Positions 1-5,058 of a stretch of 5,087 nt of DNA are shown piece after piece. Source of the DNA: Dehalococcoidia bacterium UBA3254 (GTDB lineage Bacteria; Chloroflexota; Dehalococcoidia; Dehalococcoidales; UBA3254); assembly GCA_002362735.1 (NCBI GenBank), contig DEUU01000399.1:5916-11002 (forward strand). The letters run 5' to 3'. Numbering within the stretch: the first letter of the stretch is position 1; the number at the start of each line of letters is the position of its first letter. The translations under genes were made by a program, and so were the position numbers. The notes under the pieces are model-generated. The model made no database searches, was not told the DNA's origin, and saw only the letters and a list, made by a program, of their open reading frames with translations.

Positions 1-143
1 GGAGCAGCCGTCGTTGGGGCAGAGGTCGTTGGGTTAACCGGTGTGGTGGTTGTATTGGAAGAACAACCGACAATCAGAAACGAAACGAGTAAAATTGAAA
101 CAAGTAATAAAACTAGCTTCGATAAAAACCGTTTTGTTGCCAT
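1..143 (-). CDS. Solute-binding lipoprotein of a peptide-type ABC transporter, N-terminal part (runs off the left edge)
   Basis: Forty-seven codons are present, read leftward from ATG at 143-141. The product starts MATKRFLSKL, then has a hydrophobic stretch (about residues 10-25) and a lipobox, LIVGC, with the lipidated Cys at residue 27. After the Cys comes a Ser/Thr/Pro-rich linker (SSNTTTTPVNPTTSAPTT), the usual tether between lipid anchor and folded domain. This directly shows an exported, membrane-anchored lipoprotein. That it is a family 5 (DppA/OppA-like) solute-binding protein is inferred from its place after two Dpp-type permease genes on the same strand; the ligand-binding domain lies outside the window. 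ATG at 143 is preferred: GAAAGG (about 154-159) sits about nine bases upstream, whereas the in-frame GTG at 149 and ATG at 152 are too close to that site. The ligand cannot be told. Confidence 0.85.
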   Translation of the reverse strand, partial: MATKRFLSKLVLLLVSILLVSFLIVGCSSNTTTTPVNPTTSAPTTAA

Positions 144-341
144 GTTCACCATCCTTTCTCAATTATTTGTCCGGCATATGAGTAATGAAAAATAAACGTC
201 AAGCTTTAGCTGATGGTTCTTCTACCTCCTTTTTCTTTTTTTAACTAACAGAATAATTTAGATTCTATATCTTATATACTTAAACCCACGCGGGTAATTT
301 AGAGTATTTTCCCACTTCCAAATCAATGAAAGAAAGACTAA
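144..341 (-). other. 198-base gap between the DppC-like permease and the lipoprotein gene, with an orphan Shine-Dalgarno
   Basis: No gene is supported here. Read leftward, the stretch holds a small GC-rich hairpin (284-295), an A-rich run leading into a perfect AGGAGG at 230-225 with no suitable start codon behind it, and the real ribosome binding site for the lipoprotein. TTGACG at 202-197 resembles a -35 box, but the sequence 16-17 bases on (CATATG/ATATGC) is a poor -10, so I do not call a promoter. The gap contrasts with the 12-base spacing between the permease genes and may be where expression of the abundant binding protein is set apart from that of the permeases. Confidence 0.5.
284..295 (-). 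other. Short GC-rich hairpin in the lipoprotein leader
   Basis: ACCC-GCGT-GGGT forms a 4-bp stem with a 4-base loop in otherwise AT-rich DNA. It could extend imperfectly through flanking TAAA/TTTA. No U-tract follows on either strand, so it is not a convincing intrinsic terminator. A role as an mRNA 3'-end stabiliser or processing boundary between dppC and the lipoprotein gene is possible but unproven. Confidence 0.3.
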
Positions 342-1247
342 TTATAATATGCCTCTTAATCGAGGATCCAGAGCATCTCTCAGTCCATCTCCAACGATAT
401 TAAATGCCAGTACCACCAGCATTACTGCTATGCCAGGAGTGAAAGAGAGAACCGGGTTAGTATTCAGATATCGGTAGCCGTCGGCTACCATACCTCCCCA
501 GGCTGGTGCTGGCGGCGATATTCCGATGCCGAGAAAACTTAGCGAGGCTTCGGCCATAATCGCGATGCCCATGTTTAGAGTTATCAGTACGAGAATTGGA
601 GGGAACGAATTGGGAAGAATATTTCGTAACATGACCCGGCCATGGCTGGCCCCGCTTATTACGGCTGAGGTAACGTAATCAGTTTCTTTAATAGAAAGAA
701 CTTCGCTGCACATCAATCTGCAGTAGGTTGGTATCAGGGAAATACCCACGGATATCATTACATTCACAAGTCCACCACCTAATAAGGCAGCGACGGCGAG
801 AGCCAGCATGATTGGTGGTATGGACATCAGGGCGTCTGTAATTCTCATAATTACATTGTTGATCCAACCTCCGAAATATCCTGCCAGAAGACCCATAGCC
901 ATGCCGAATACCGCGGCGATGCTGGTAGCAATTACACCGACCATCAGTGCAACTCTCGAACCATATATGATGCGGCTTAAAACATCGCGACCAAGTATAT
1001 CCGTCCCCAGAAGATGGGCATGTGACGGTTGCAGAAGTGATTCTGCCGCGTTAGGTTTTATAGGATCGTAAGGAGCGATAAAAGGTGCAAAGATGGCCAT
1101 CACAATTAATATGAATATGATTAACGCCCCGATAATTACCACCCATCGGCCGAAAAATACTCGATAAAAGCGAGTCAATTCTCTTTTCGGGAGAAGAGAG
1201 TTGCCATTTACGGATGTAATTACAGGGCTTAAACCCTTATCTGCCAT
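342..1247 (-). CDS. DppC/OppC-like inner-membrane permease of an ABC transporter
   Basis: This 301-residue protein has the normal length and layout of DppC/OppC/NikC permeases. After a charged N-terminal tail comes a first membrane segment (about residues 36-57) ending in APYDP, typical of the OppC N-terminal domain. The family sequence HLLGTDILGRDVLSRIIYGSR (78-98) precedes the BPD_transp_1 domain (about 100-290). The cytoplasmic EAA loop that docks on the ATPase is at about 189-213 (DYVTSAVISGASHGRVMLRN, then ILPN). The C-terminal AWGGMV (249-254) and GDGLRDALDPRLR (286-298) are also family hallmarks. It would pair with the DppB-like protein upstream to form the channel. The start at 1247 has GAGGA (1258-1254) six bases ahead, and only 12 bases separate it from the dppB-like stop, so translational coupling is likely. 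The substrate (di/oligopeptide, nickel or other) cannot be read from a permease. Confidence 0.95.
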   Translation of the reverse strand: MADKGLSPVITSVNGNSLLPKRELTRFYRVFFGRWVVIIGALIIFILIVMAIFAPFIAPYDPIKPNAAESLLQPSHAHLLGTDILGRDVLSRIIYGSRVALMVGVIATSIAAVFGMAMGLLAGYFGGWINNVIMRITDALMSIPPIMLALAVAALLGGGLVNVMISVGISLIPTYCRLMCSEVLSIKETDYVTSAVISGASHGRVMLRNILPNSFPPILVLITLNMGIAIMAEASLSFLGIGISPPAPAWGGMVADGYRYLNTNPVLSFTPGIAVMLVVLAFNIVGDGLRDALDPRLRGIL

Positions 1248-1259
1248 TTTGCGTCCTCA

Positions 1260-2204
1260 TCATTGGTAACGTATTCTGGGATCAATCCAGCCATAAGAAA
1301 TGTCGACAAGCAGGTTAGCCAGCAGTACTACCACGGCGATAATAAGGACACAGGCCTGAACAGTAATAAAATCTTTATTAATGACGGATGTTACCGCCAG
1401 CCTTCCCATGCCCGGAATATTAAAAACAGTTTCCACCAGTACAGCACCACCCACCAGCGTTCGCAGTTCTATACCCAGTAATGTTACCACCGGGATTAAA
1501 GCGTTTTTCAAGGTATGTCTCATTACCACGACGCGCTCTCTTAAACCCTTTGACCAGGCAGTCCGGACGTAGTCTTGCCGGACTATTTCCAGCATACTTG
1601 ACCGCGTTTGCCGGGCGAAAAATGCAATAGCGGGAATTGCCATGCAAATTACAGGCATGATTGATTTTTTAACGCTTAACCCGAAATCATCAAATGGAGA
1701 TGTAAATCCCTGAATAGGCAGCCATCCCAAATTCAGCCCAAGAAAATAAATACCGAGTATACCCAGCCAAAAAATAGGGATGGCGATACCGATATTAGAA
1801 AAAAGCGTGATCAGTGAATCCAGAATTCCTCCGCGTCGCACGGCACAAATGATCCCTATTCCCACCCCGACGATGGTGCTTAAGATGAGGGAAAAGAAGG
1901 ATAGATATAGAGTGATCGGCAGACGTTGGGCCATAGCCTGTGAAACACTTTCGCGGTTAGTTACAGAATCGCCAAGATCGCCATGTACAACATTGGACAA
2001 CCAGTGAATATATTGCACTGCTACAGGGCGATCCATCCAGAGTTCTTTTCTTAACTCATCAGCACGCTGCGGAGTTGCATCTACGCCTAGCATAATGGTA
2101 ACCGGGTCCCCTGGCATAATATGTAAAAGGAGAAAGCTCATGATTGTGATCAAGAGGAGAACGAAAACGCTTAATAGTAATCTGCGGACAATAAATGCAA
2201 TCAT
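1260..2204 (-). CDS. DppB/OppB-like inner-membrane permease of an ABC transporter
   Basis: A 314-residue permease of the DppB/OppB/NikB type. The N-terminal MIAFIVRRLL followed by a membrane segment and LHIMPGDP (27-34) is the classic DppB opening. The EAA loop is at about 211-240 (DYVRTAWSKGLRERVVVMRH, then TLKNALIPVV). GGAVLVETVFNIPGMGRL (252-269) and the C-terminal NLLVDISYGWIDPRIRY (297-313) are also typical. I place the start at ATG 2204-2202, because GGAG lies six bases upstream (TTGGAGATACGGATG) and the protein then begins as its family does; a TTG at 2219 would add MLEIR and lacks a proper ribosome binding site. It is the first gene of the leftward operon, about 240 bases from its predicted transcription start. 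Two decayed copies of this gene's 3' end lie elsewhere in the window (2290-2379 and 4769-4855). Confidence 0.95.
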   Translation of the reverse strand: MIAFIVRRLLLSVFVLLLITIMSFLLLHIMPGDPVTIMLGVDATPQRADELRKELWMDRPVAVQYIHWLSNVVHGDLGDSVTNRESVSQAMAQRLPITLYLSFFSLILSTIVGVGIGIICAVRRGGILDSLITLFSNIGIAIPIFWLGILGIYFLGLNLGWLPIQGFTSPFDDFGLSVKKSIMPVICMAIPAIAFFARQTRSSMLEIVRQDYVRTAWSKGLRERVVVMRHTLKNALIPVVTLLGIELRTLVGGAVLVETVFNIPGMGRLAVTSVINKDFITVQACVLIIAVVVLLANLLVDISYGWIDPRIRYQ

Positions 2205-2289
2205 CCGTATCTCCAACAAACCTGATTTAACGATTATTATTCGACAGAATTACAATCTGGTTTCTGAGAATCTATAAATAATAATGTTT

Positions 2290-2379
2290 TCCAGAATTAA
2301 TCTCGCTAAAGGGAATTTCGATAAGCAGGTTAGCCAGGATAACTATAAACACAATGGGCAAAGTCTGTAAGGGTATCTT
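2290..2379 (-). pseudogene. Remnant of a dppB-type permease 3' end in the leader of the leftward operon
   Basis: Read leftward, this stretch translates as KIPLQTLPIVF followed by IVILANLLIEIPFSEIN. That resembles the end of the intact DppB-like protein (VVVLLANLLVDISYGWID). The match also holds in DNA: AAGCAGGTTAGCCAG at 2323-2337 is identical to 1308-1322 inside the intact gene, and its flanks are similar. There is no start codon with a ribosome binding site, a stop lies just upstream in frame (CAT TAA), and the family's WIDPRIRY ending has decayed. It sits between the operon promoter and the intact gene, so it would be transcribed as leader RNA. It implies a past duplication with partial deletion of a permease gene. 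Confidence 0.7.
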
Positions 2380-2387
2380 ATGAGTTA

Positions 2388-2402
2388 AATTGTTCACCAA
2401 TT
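2388..2402 (-). promoter_or_regulatory. Second palindrome of the cassette, left copy (AATTG-N5-CAATT)
   Basis: AATTGTTCACCAATT forms 5-bp arms around five bases, at roughly +42 to +56 of the predicted leftward transcript. It lies in the 51-base block that is identical in the right copy. The ACCAAT/ATTGGT half also occurs in the first palindrome, so it could be a second binding site for the same regulator. It could equally be a small RNA hairpin. Confidence 0.4.
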
Positions 2403-2418
2403 CTTAATGAGTAATCAC

Positions 2419-2436
2419 ATTGGTAGTCATACTGAT
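2419..2436 (-). promoter_or_regulatory. Degenerate operator-like palindrome downstream of the leftward promoter
   Basis: On the plus strand this reads ATTGGTA-GTCA-TACTGAT, so two positions break the symmetry that is perfect in the right copy. It covers about +9 to +26 of the predicted leftward transcript, a normal place for a repressor site. The ATTGGT/ACCAAT half-site resembles operators of FadR-subfamily GntR regulators, although their usual spacing is shorter. The regulator is not in the window. Confidence 0.45.
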
Positions 2437-2450
2437 ATTAACTTGAGCTT

Positions 2451-2478
2451 ATTATAGCAGAAGTATTTATAAAGTCAA
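2451..2478 (-). promoter_or_regulatory. Sigma-70/sigma-A-type promoter for the leftward dppB-dppC-SBP operon
   Basis: Read leftward, TTGACT (2478-2473) and a perfect TATAAT (2456-2451) are separated by 16 bases. Transcription would start near 2444, giving a leader of about 240 bases before the ATG at 2204. The -10 and the start of the leader belong to the inverted repeat; the -35 lies outside it. Confidence 0.75.
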
Positions 2479-2602
2479 ATCAAAACAAACGCATTTTATT
2501 AACTAAGGAGAGTGGATTTGACGTGGTATCCGATATCTCAAATATCAAACATAATACGATCGCCCTGGTCTACGGGTTCTTCAGATCACAGTGACCTGAG
2601 AA

Positions 2603-2793
2603 GATGGCCGTATTGAATCCTTCAACGGGAACAGGCGGGTTAGGTTATTAGATCGAGAAATATTTACAAATTTGGAAGCAGCAGAGGTCTTGATAGGGCT
2701 ATGCAGAAGGCCTATAATCAAGTACATTCACGAAGTTCTAAAAACTTTCAGTATCCGGATCCGGAGGCTATTTTAATAGTTACTGCGAGTTAA
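2603..2793 (+). pseudogene. IS3-family transposase (OrfB) C-terminal remnant, frameshifted
   Basis: From 2603 one frame reads DGRIESFNGNRRVRLLDREI followed by FTNLEAAEVLIG (to about 2698). This matches the end of the integrase core of IS3-family OrfB transposases (NGxIESFNGxLRxELLxREIF, then LEEAxxLI). The reading then jumps frame at about 2698 to AMQKAYNQVHSRSSKNFQYP, then DPEAILIVTAS and a stop at 2791-2793. This corresponds to the family tail YNQVRPHSSLGYRPPAPEAI. The first two catalytic acidic residues are gone, since only about 60 codons remain of roughly 280, so it is a dead remnant. The DNA just upstream (2517-2602) may hold further scrambled pieces, including a possible YPIS-like start, but I cannot support them. 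No terminal inverted repeats or target duplications were found. Confidence 0.85.
2690..2718 (+). promoter_or_regulatory. Candidate sigma-70/sigma-A promoter for the hydrolase, inside the transposase remnant
   Basis: TTGATA (2690-2695) and a perfect TATAAT (2713-2718) are exactly 17 bases apart. Transcription would start near 2725, about 115 bases ahead of the hydrolase ATG. The TATAAT is the Tyr-Asn codon pair of the old transposase YNQV motif, so it may be either chance or a co-opted promoter. No better promoter was seen between it and the gene. Confidence 0.5.
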
Positions 2794-2839
2794 TACTGGT
2801 AACGCTGCCGGGGTAGGTCAGAAATCAGGAGGCAATGTA

Positions 2840-4588
2840 ATGGATTGTTCCATTCGAATTACCAGAAACGTTCCAATGGAAATGCGAGATAGCGTGATCT
2901 TGCGAGCTGATATCTATCGTCCTTACGATCGCCAAAAACACCCGGCCATACTGGTACGTACTCCCTATGAAAGACACTCTGTAATGGACCATTGTTTTTT
3001 ATCGGTAGTTGATACTATTCCGGCTGGTTATGCGCTGGTCTTTCAAAATGTCAGAGGGACGTTCGATTCTGGCGGTGCGAATGAGCTGGGTGATACCTTA
3101 AGGAGTTACGAGGGTAATGACGGATACGACTCTGTAGAATGGCTGGCTACCCAATCCTGGTGCGATGGAAATATCTGCATGGCTGGAAGCTCCTATATGG
3201 CCATGACGCAATGGACAGCCGCCAGGCAAAATCCTCCACATCTAAAGGCTATATCTCCCTGGGTTGCAGGTTCTGCTCTGGCAGAACCCACGCGAAGTAA
3301 CGGTACTATTTGCCTGGCGGCGGGATTAAACTGGGTTTTAGGTATGGCTGTGGCTATTGTTGACCAACAGGAAAAACAGGGAAAAGACGTTTCTTCGATG
3401 AGACAATTACTAAACCGGGCTCAGTATGATCCAGCCGAGATTTACAATTTTCTACCACTCAGGGATGTTCCTTATTTCAATTTTGAGGGCATCCGGGATA
3501 TCTGGGCCAATGTGGTGCTTGATAATAAGCGAGATACTCCCGAATATATAGCCAAAAGTACTCTGGACTTTAACAAAATAAAAGTTCCGTGTTTTCATGT
3601 TACAGGTTGGTTTGATGATTGGCCTGGGGGAACGGTTGACCTGTTTTCGGGTATGAGGGAAAAGGGAGGGTCACAACTTGCACGCCAGGGTCAGCACTTG
3701 GTCATGGGTCCCTGGGACCATTCCGGGCCCGATCCAAATGGTGATACGGGTGATTTAAATTATGGGCAGTTAGCTACCCTGCTGGGTAGTCAACTGTCTC
3801 AGTATATTATTAAATTTTTTGACAAGTACGTAAAAGGGATGGATATCGAGTTGCCCACGGTACGTTATTTTGTCATGGGTAAAAATATTTGGCGCAATGC
3901 TGATACCTGGCCGCTTTCTGATACCCTGTGGCAAAAAAAATTTTTGCACAGTCGAGGCCATGCCAACACCTCACTTGGTGACGGATTGCTTACCAGTGAA
4001 GAGCCCGTTTCTGAATCTTCAGATATATTTAAGTATGATCCTCATTTTCCGGTGACCACCATCAGTGCTCGCGGCCAATCCAGGTTAACGAGATTTGCCT
4101 CTGGTCCCCAGGAGCAGTCCCCGATTGAACAGCGCGATGACGTATTGTGCTATACAACCCCGGTACTAAAAGAAGATCTGGAGATTACCGGTCCACTGAA
4201 GGTCCATCTTTTTGCTATGACATCCGTCAGGGATACGGACTTTACTGCCAGGCTGGTTGATGTATATCCCGATGGTTTTGCCTATAACGTTGTCTGCGGA
4301 GGCATCGTTCGAGCAAGGTATCGCAAGTCCCTGTTCCAGCCTGAATTTGTCACTCCTGGAGAGGTAAACGAATATATCATCAATTTGGGTGTCGTCAGTC
4401 AATTATTTAGACAGGGGCACCGTATTCGTCTTGATATATCCAGCAGTAATTTCCCGGAATACGACCGTAACATGAATACCGGCAATCTTCCAGGAGAAGA
4501 CAGTAAGGGTATCATCGCAATTCAAACTATCTTGCATGATTCAAAATATCCCTCATACATTGATGTTCCGGTAATCAAGGATACTTAA
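2840..4588 (+). CDS. CocE/NonD-family serine hydrolase (acyl esterase / X-Pro dipeptidyl-peptidase fold)
   Basis: This intact 582-residue protein is close in length to cocaine esterase CocE (574). An alpha/beta-hydrolase domain fills about residues 1-370. It has RTPYER with the likely oxyanion-hole Tyr43, QNVRGTFDSGG (69-79), DGYDSVEWLA (94-103) and the nucleophile elbow GSSYMA (116-121) with Ser118. HVTGWFDD (253-260) carries the acid Asp259, and GPWDHSG (290-296) carries His294. The C-terminal PepX_C jelly-roll domain follows (about 430-582), with DTDFTARLVDVYPDG (465-479) and GHRIRLDISSSNFPEYDRN (526-544). No signal peptide is seen, so it should be cytoplasmic. Family members cleave esters, acyl-amides or X-Pro peptides; the substrate here is unknown. 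The start is set by AGGAGG (2827-2832), seven bases from the ATG. Its setting between two arms of a peptide-type importer suggests action on the imported compound. The elbow ends in Ala where the family usually has Gly (GxSYxG). Confidence 0.95.
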   Translation: MDCSIRITRNVPMEMRDSVILRADIYRPYDRQKHPAILVRTPYERHSVMDHCFLSVVDTIPAGYALVFQNVRGTFDSGGANELGDTLRSYEGNDGYDSVEWLATQSWCDGNICMAGSSYMAMTQWTAARQNPPHLKAISPWVAGSALAEPTRSNGTICLAAGLNWVLGMAVAIVDQQEKQGKDVSSMRQLLNRAQYDPAEIYNFLPLRDVPYFNFEGIRDIWANVVLDNKRDTPEYIAKSTLDFNKIKVPCFHVTGWFDDWPGGTVDLFSGMREKGGSQLARQGQHLVMGPWDHSGPDPNGDTGDLNYGQLATLLGSQLSQYIIKFFDKYVKGMDIELPTVRYFVMGKNIWRNADTWPLSDTLWQKKFLHSRGHANTSLGDGLLTSEEPVSESSDIFKYDPHFPVTTISARGQSRLTRFASGPQEQSPIEQRDDVLCYTTPVLKEDLEITGPLKVHLFAMTSVRDTDFTARLVDVYPDGFAYNVVCGGIVRARYRKSLFQPEFVTPGEVNEYIINLGVVSQLFRQGHRIRLDISSSNFPEYDRNMNTGNLPGEDSKGIIAIQTILHDSKYPSYIDVPVIKDT

Positions 4589-4669
4589 CAATTTTATTGG
4601 AACAAATTGAGAAAATGCCTCAACGCGATTTTGGTTAAGCCACGGGCGATTATTATGAGTCATCTATTG

Positions 4670-4697
4670 TTGACAACGAAACTTCTTCTGCTATAAT
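4670..4697 (+). promoter_or_regulatory. Consensus sigma-70/sigma-A promoter for the rightward ATPase operon
   Basis: A perfect TTGACA (4670-4675) and a perfect TATAAT (4692-4697) are separated by 16 bases, the same spacing as in the leftward promoter. Transcription would start near 4704, giving a leader of about 355 bases before the ATG at 5059. With both hexamers perfect it should be strong unless repressed, which fits the operator-like palindrome just downstream. Confidence 0.85.
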
Positions 4698-4711
4698 TAG
4701 CTCAAGTCAGA

Positions 4712-4729
4712 ATTGGTATGACTACCAAT
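4712..4729 (+). promoter_or_regulatory. Perfect operator-like palindrome downstream of the rightward promoter
   Basis: ATTGGTA-TGAC-TACCAAT has perfect 7-bp arms around four bases and covers about +9 to +26 of the predicted transcript. It is a good candidate for a repressor site. The ATTGGT/ACCAAT halves resemble sites of FadR-subfamily GntR repressors (PdhR, ExuR/UxuR), but the spacing between halves is longer here, so the regulator family is only a guess. Confidence 0.55.
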
Positions 4730-4745
4730 ATGATTACTCATTAAG

Positions 4746-4760
4746 AATTGGTGAACAATT
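4746..4760 (+). promoter_or_regulatory. Second palindrome of the cassette, right copy (AATTG-N5-CAATT)
   Basis: AATTGGTGAACAATT lies inside the 51-base block identical to the left copy, about 17 bases after the first palindrome. It shares the ATTGGT half with that palindrome. The near-direct repeats ACTCATTAAG (4736-4745) and ACTCATAAG (4763-4771) flank it. It could be a second regulator site or a weak RNA hairpin. Confidence 0.4.
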
Positions 4761-4768
4761 TAACTCAT

Positions 4769-4855
4769 AAGATACCCTTACTGACTTTACCGATGCTTGG
4801 CGGGATAACCAGTCTTATCATTGACATCTCTGTTGGCTGAATTGATCCAGCATCG
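4769..4855 (+). pseudogene. Remnant of a dppB-type permease 3' end in the leader of the rightward operon
   Basis: The frame from 4769 reads KIPLLTLPMLGGITSLIID, then ISVG, a stop codon (TGA 4838-4840), and IDPAS. The tail resembles LLVDISYGWIDPR of the intact DppB-like protein, with the Trp codon TGG turned into TGA. In DNA, 4821-4848 matches the complement of 1279-1306 in the intact gene at about 23 of 28 positions by hand count. The shared KIPL-TLP start shows this remnant and the one at 2290-2379 have a common origin, yet each keeps different parts of the ancestral tail. It is non-functional and transcribed as leader. Confidence 0.7.
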
Positions 4856-5058
4856 CTTTTCTCAGCGATAAATACGCATAATGATAAAGAGCATCTGAAC
4901 CTGAAGCTTACTTTTACTAATTCCTAAAACTTTCCGGAACCGGGGAGTTATTTCAGCGGCGGGATAAATAACTTGACTGTGAGAAAGACAGACCCGCCTT
5001 TGTGGCACAAGCCGCGATTAAGAAAAGAGATCCAATTATAGATATAAGGGAAAAGGGA
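4856..5058 (+). other. Long leader ahead of the ATPase gene
   Basis: No gene is supported. A perfect 6-bp hairpin, ATCGCT-TTTCTC-AGCGAT, spans 4852-4869 but has no U-tract, so it is not an intrinsic terminator. TTGTG-G-CACAA at 5000-5010 is another small palindrome. A 20-codon frame starting with GTG runs from 4979 to 5041 (VRKTDPPLWHKPRLRKEIQL) but lacks a clear ribosome binding site. The AAGGGAAAAGGG run at 5046-5057 is the ribosome binding region of the ATPase gene. Confidence 0.45.

Larger units (their letters stand above)
2354..2463 (-). repeat. Left copy of a ~110-bp inverted repeat (promoter-leader cassette)
   Basis: Its reverse complement aligns without gaps to 4685-4794, with about 100 of 110 positions identical by hand count. 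The identical blocks include CTTCTGCTATAAT at the -10 box, AGCTCAAGT, TATGACTACCAAT and an uninterrupted 51-base block starting TGATTACTCATTAAG and ending in GATACCCTTAC. Five of the ten differences cluster in nine bases covering one half of the palindrome at 2419-2436. The copy starts just inside the -35/-10 spacer and runs into the dppB-like remnant. Confidence 0.9.
4685..4794 (+). repeat. Right copy of the ~110-bp inverted repeat (promoter-leader cassette)
   Basis: This copy is inverted relative to 2354-2463 and about 91% identical by hand count, including 51 identical bases in a row at 4731-4781. Both copies point their promoters outward, away from the hydrolase. Similarity begins at CTTCTGC in the spacer, runs through the palindromes and fades within the dppB-like remnant. 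A tiny reading frame shared by both copies (4718-4744, eight codons beginning MTTN) has no ribosome binding site, so I do not call it a leader peptide. Confidence 0.9.

Noticed and set aside
808..1071. Open frames antisense to the permease and hydrolase genes (for example 808-1071, 1780-2007, 4166-4402)
   Set aside because: They lie opposite clearly homologous genes, lack ribosome binding sites and encode low-complexity or family-less peptides; they are shadows of the real genes.
2205..2219. TTG at 2219 as the DppB-like start (adds MLEIR)
   Set aside because: The ATG at 2204 has GGAG six bases upstream and gives the normal family N-terminus MIAFIVRRLL. The TTG extension would place the ribosome binding site inside the coding region.
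2517..2612. TTG-started frame (LTWYPISQISNIIRSPW...) behind GGAG as a small gene
   Set aside because: It ends in a stop at 2612-2614, abuts the transposase remnant and is more likely scrambled IS3 debris; similarity to an OrfB start is too weak to call.
4589..4669. A terminator after the hydrolase
   Set aside because: The best pairing (CTCAAC with GTTAAG, 4619-4638) has a mismatch and a long loop, and no U-tract follows. No terminator can be supported.
2354..4794. The inverted repeats as ends of a composite transposon or MITE carrying the hydrolase
   Set aside because: They contain promoter elements and permease remnants, show no transposase-type ends or target duplications, and each sits exactly ahead of a transporter gene. 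A regulatory duplication explains more.
4821..4826. TTGACA as another -35 box in the right leader
   Set aside because: No -10-like sequence at 16-18 bases, and the bases are explained by the dppB-like remnant.
4852..4869. Hairpin ATCGCT-N6-AGCGAT as an attenuator terminator
   Set aside because: The stem is only six pairs and is followed by AAATACGC rather than a U-run.
4799..4967. Direct repeat GGCGGGATAA at 4799-4808 and 4958-4967
   Set aside because: Ten bases with no similarity around them; likely chance.
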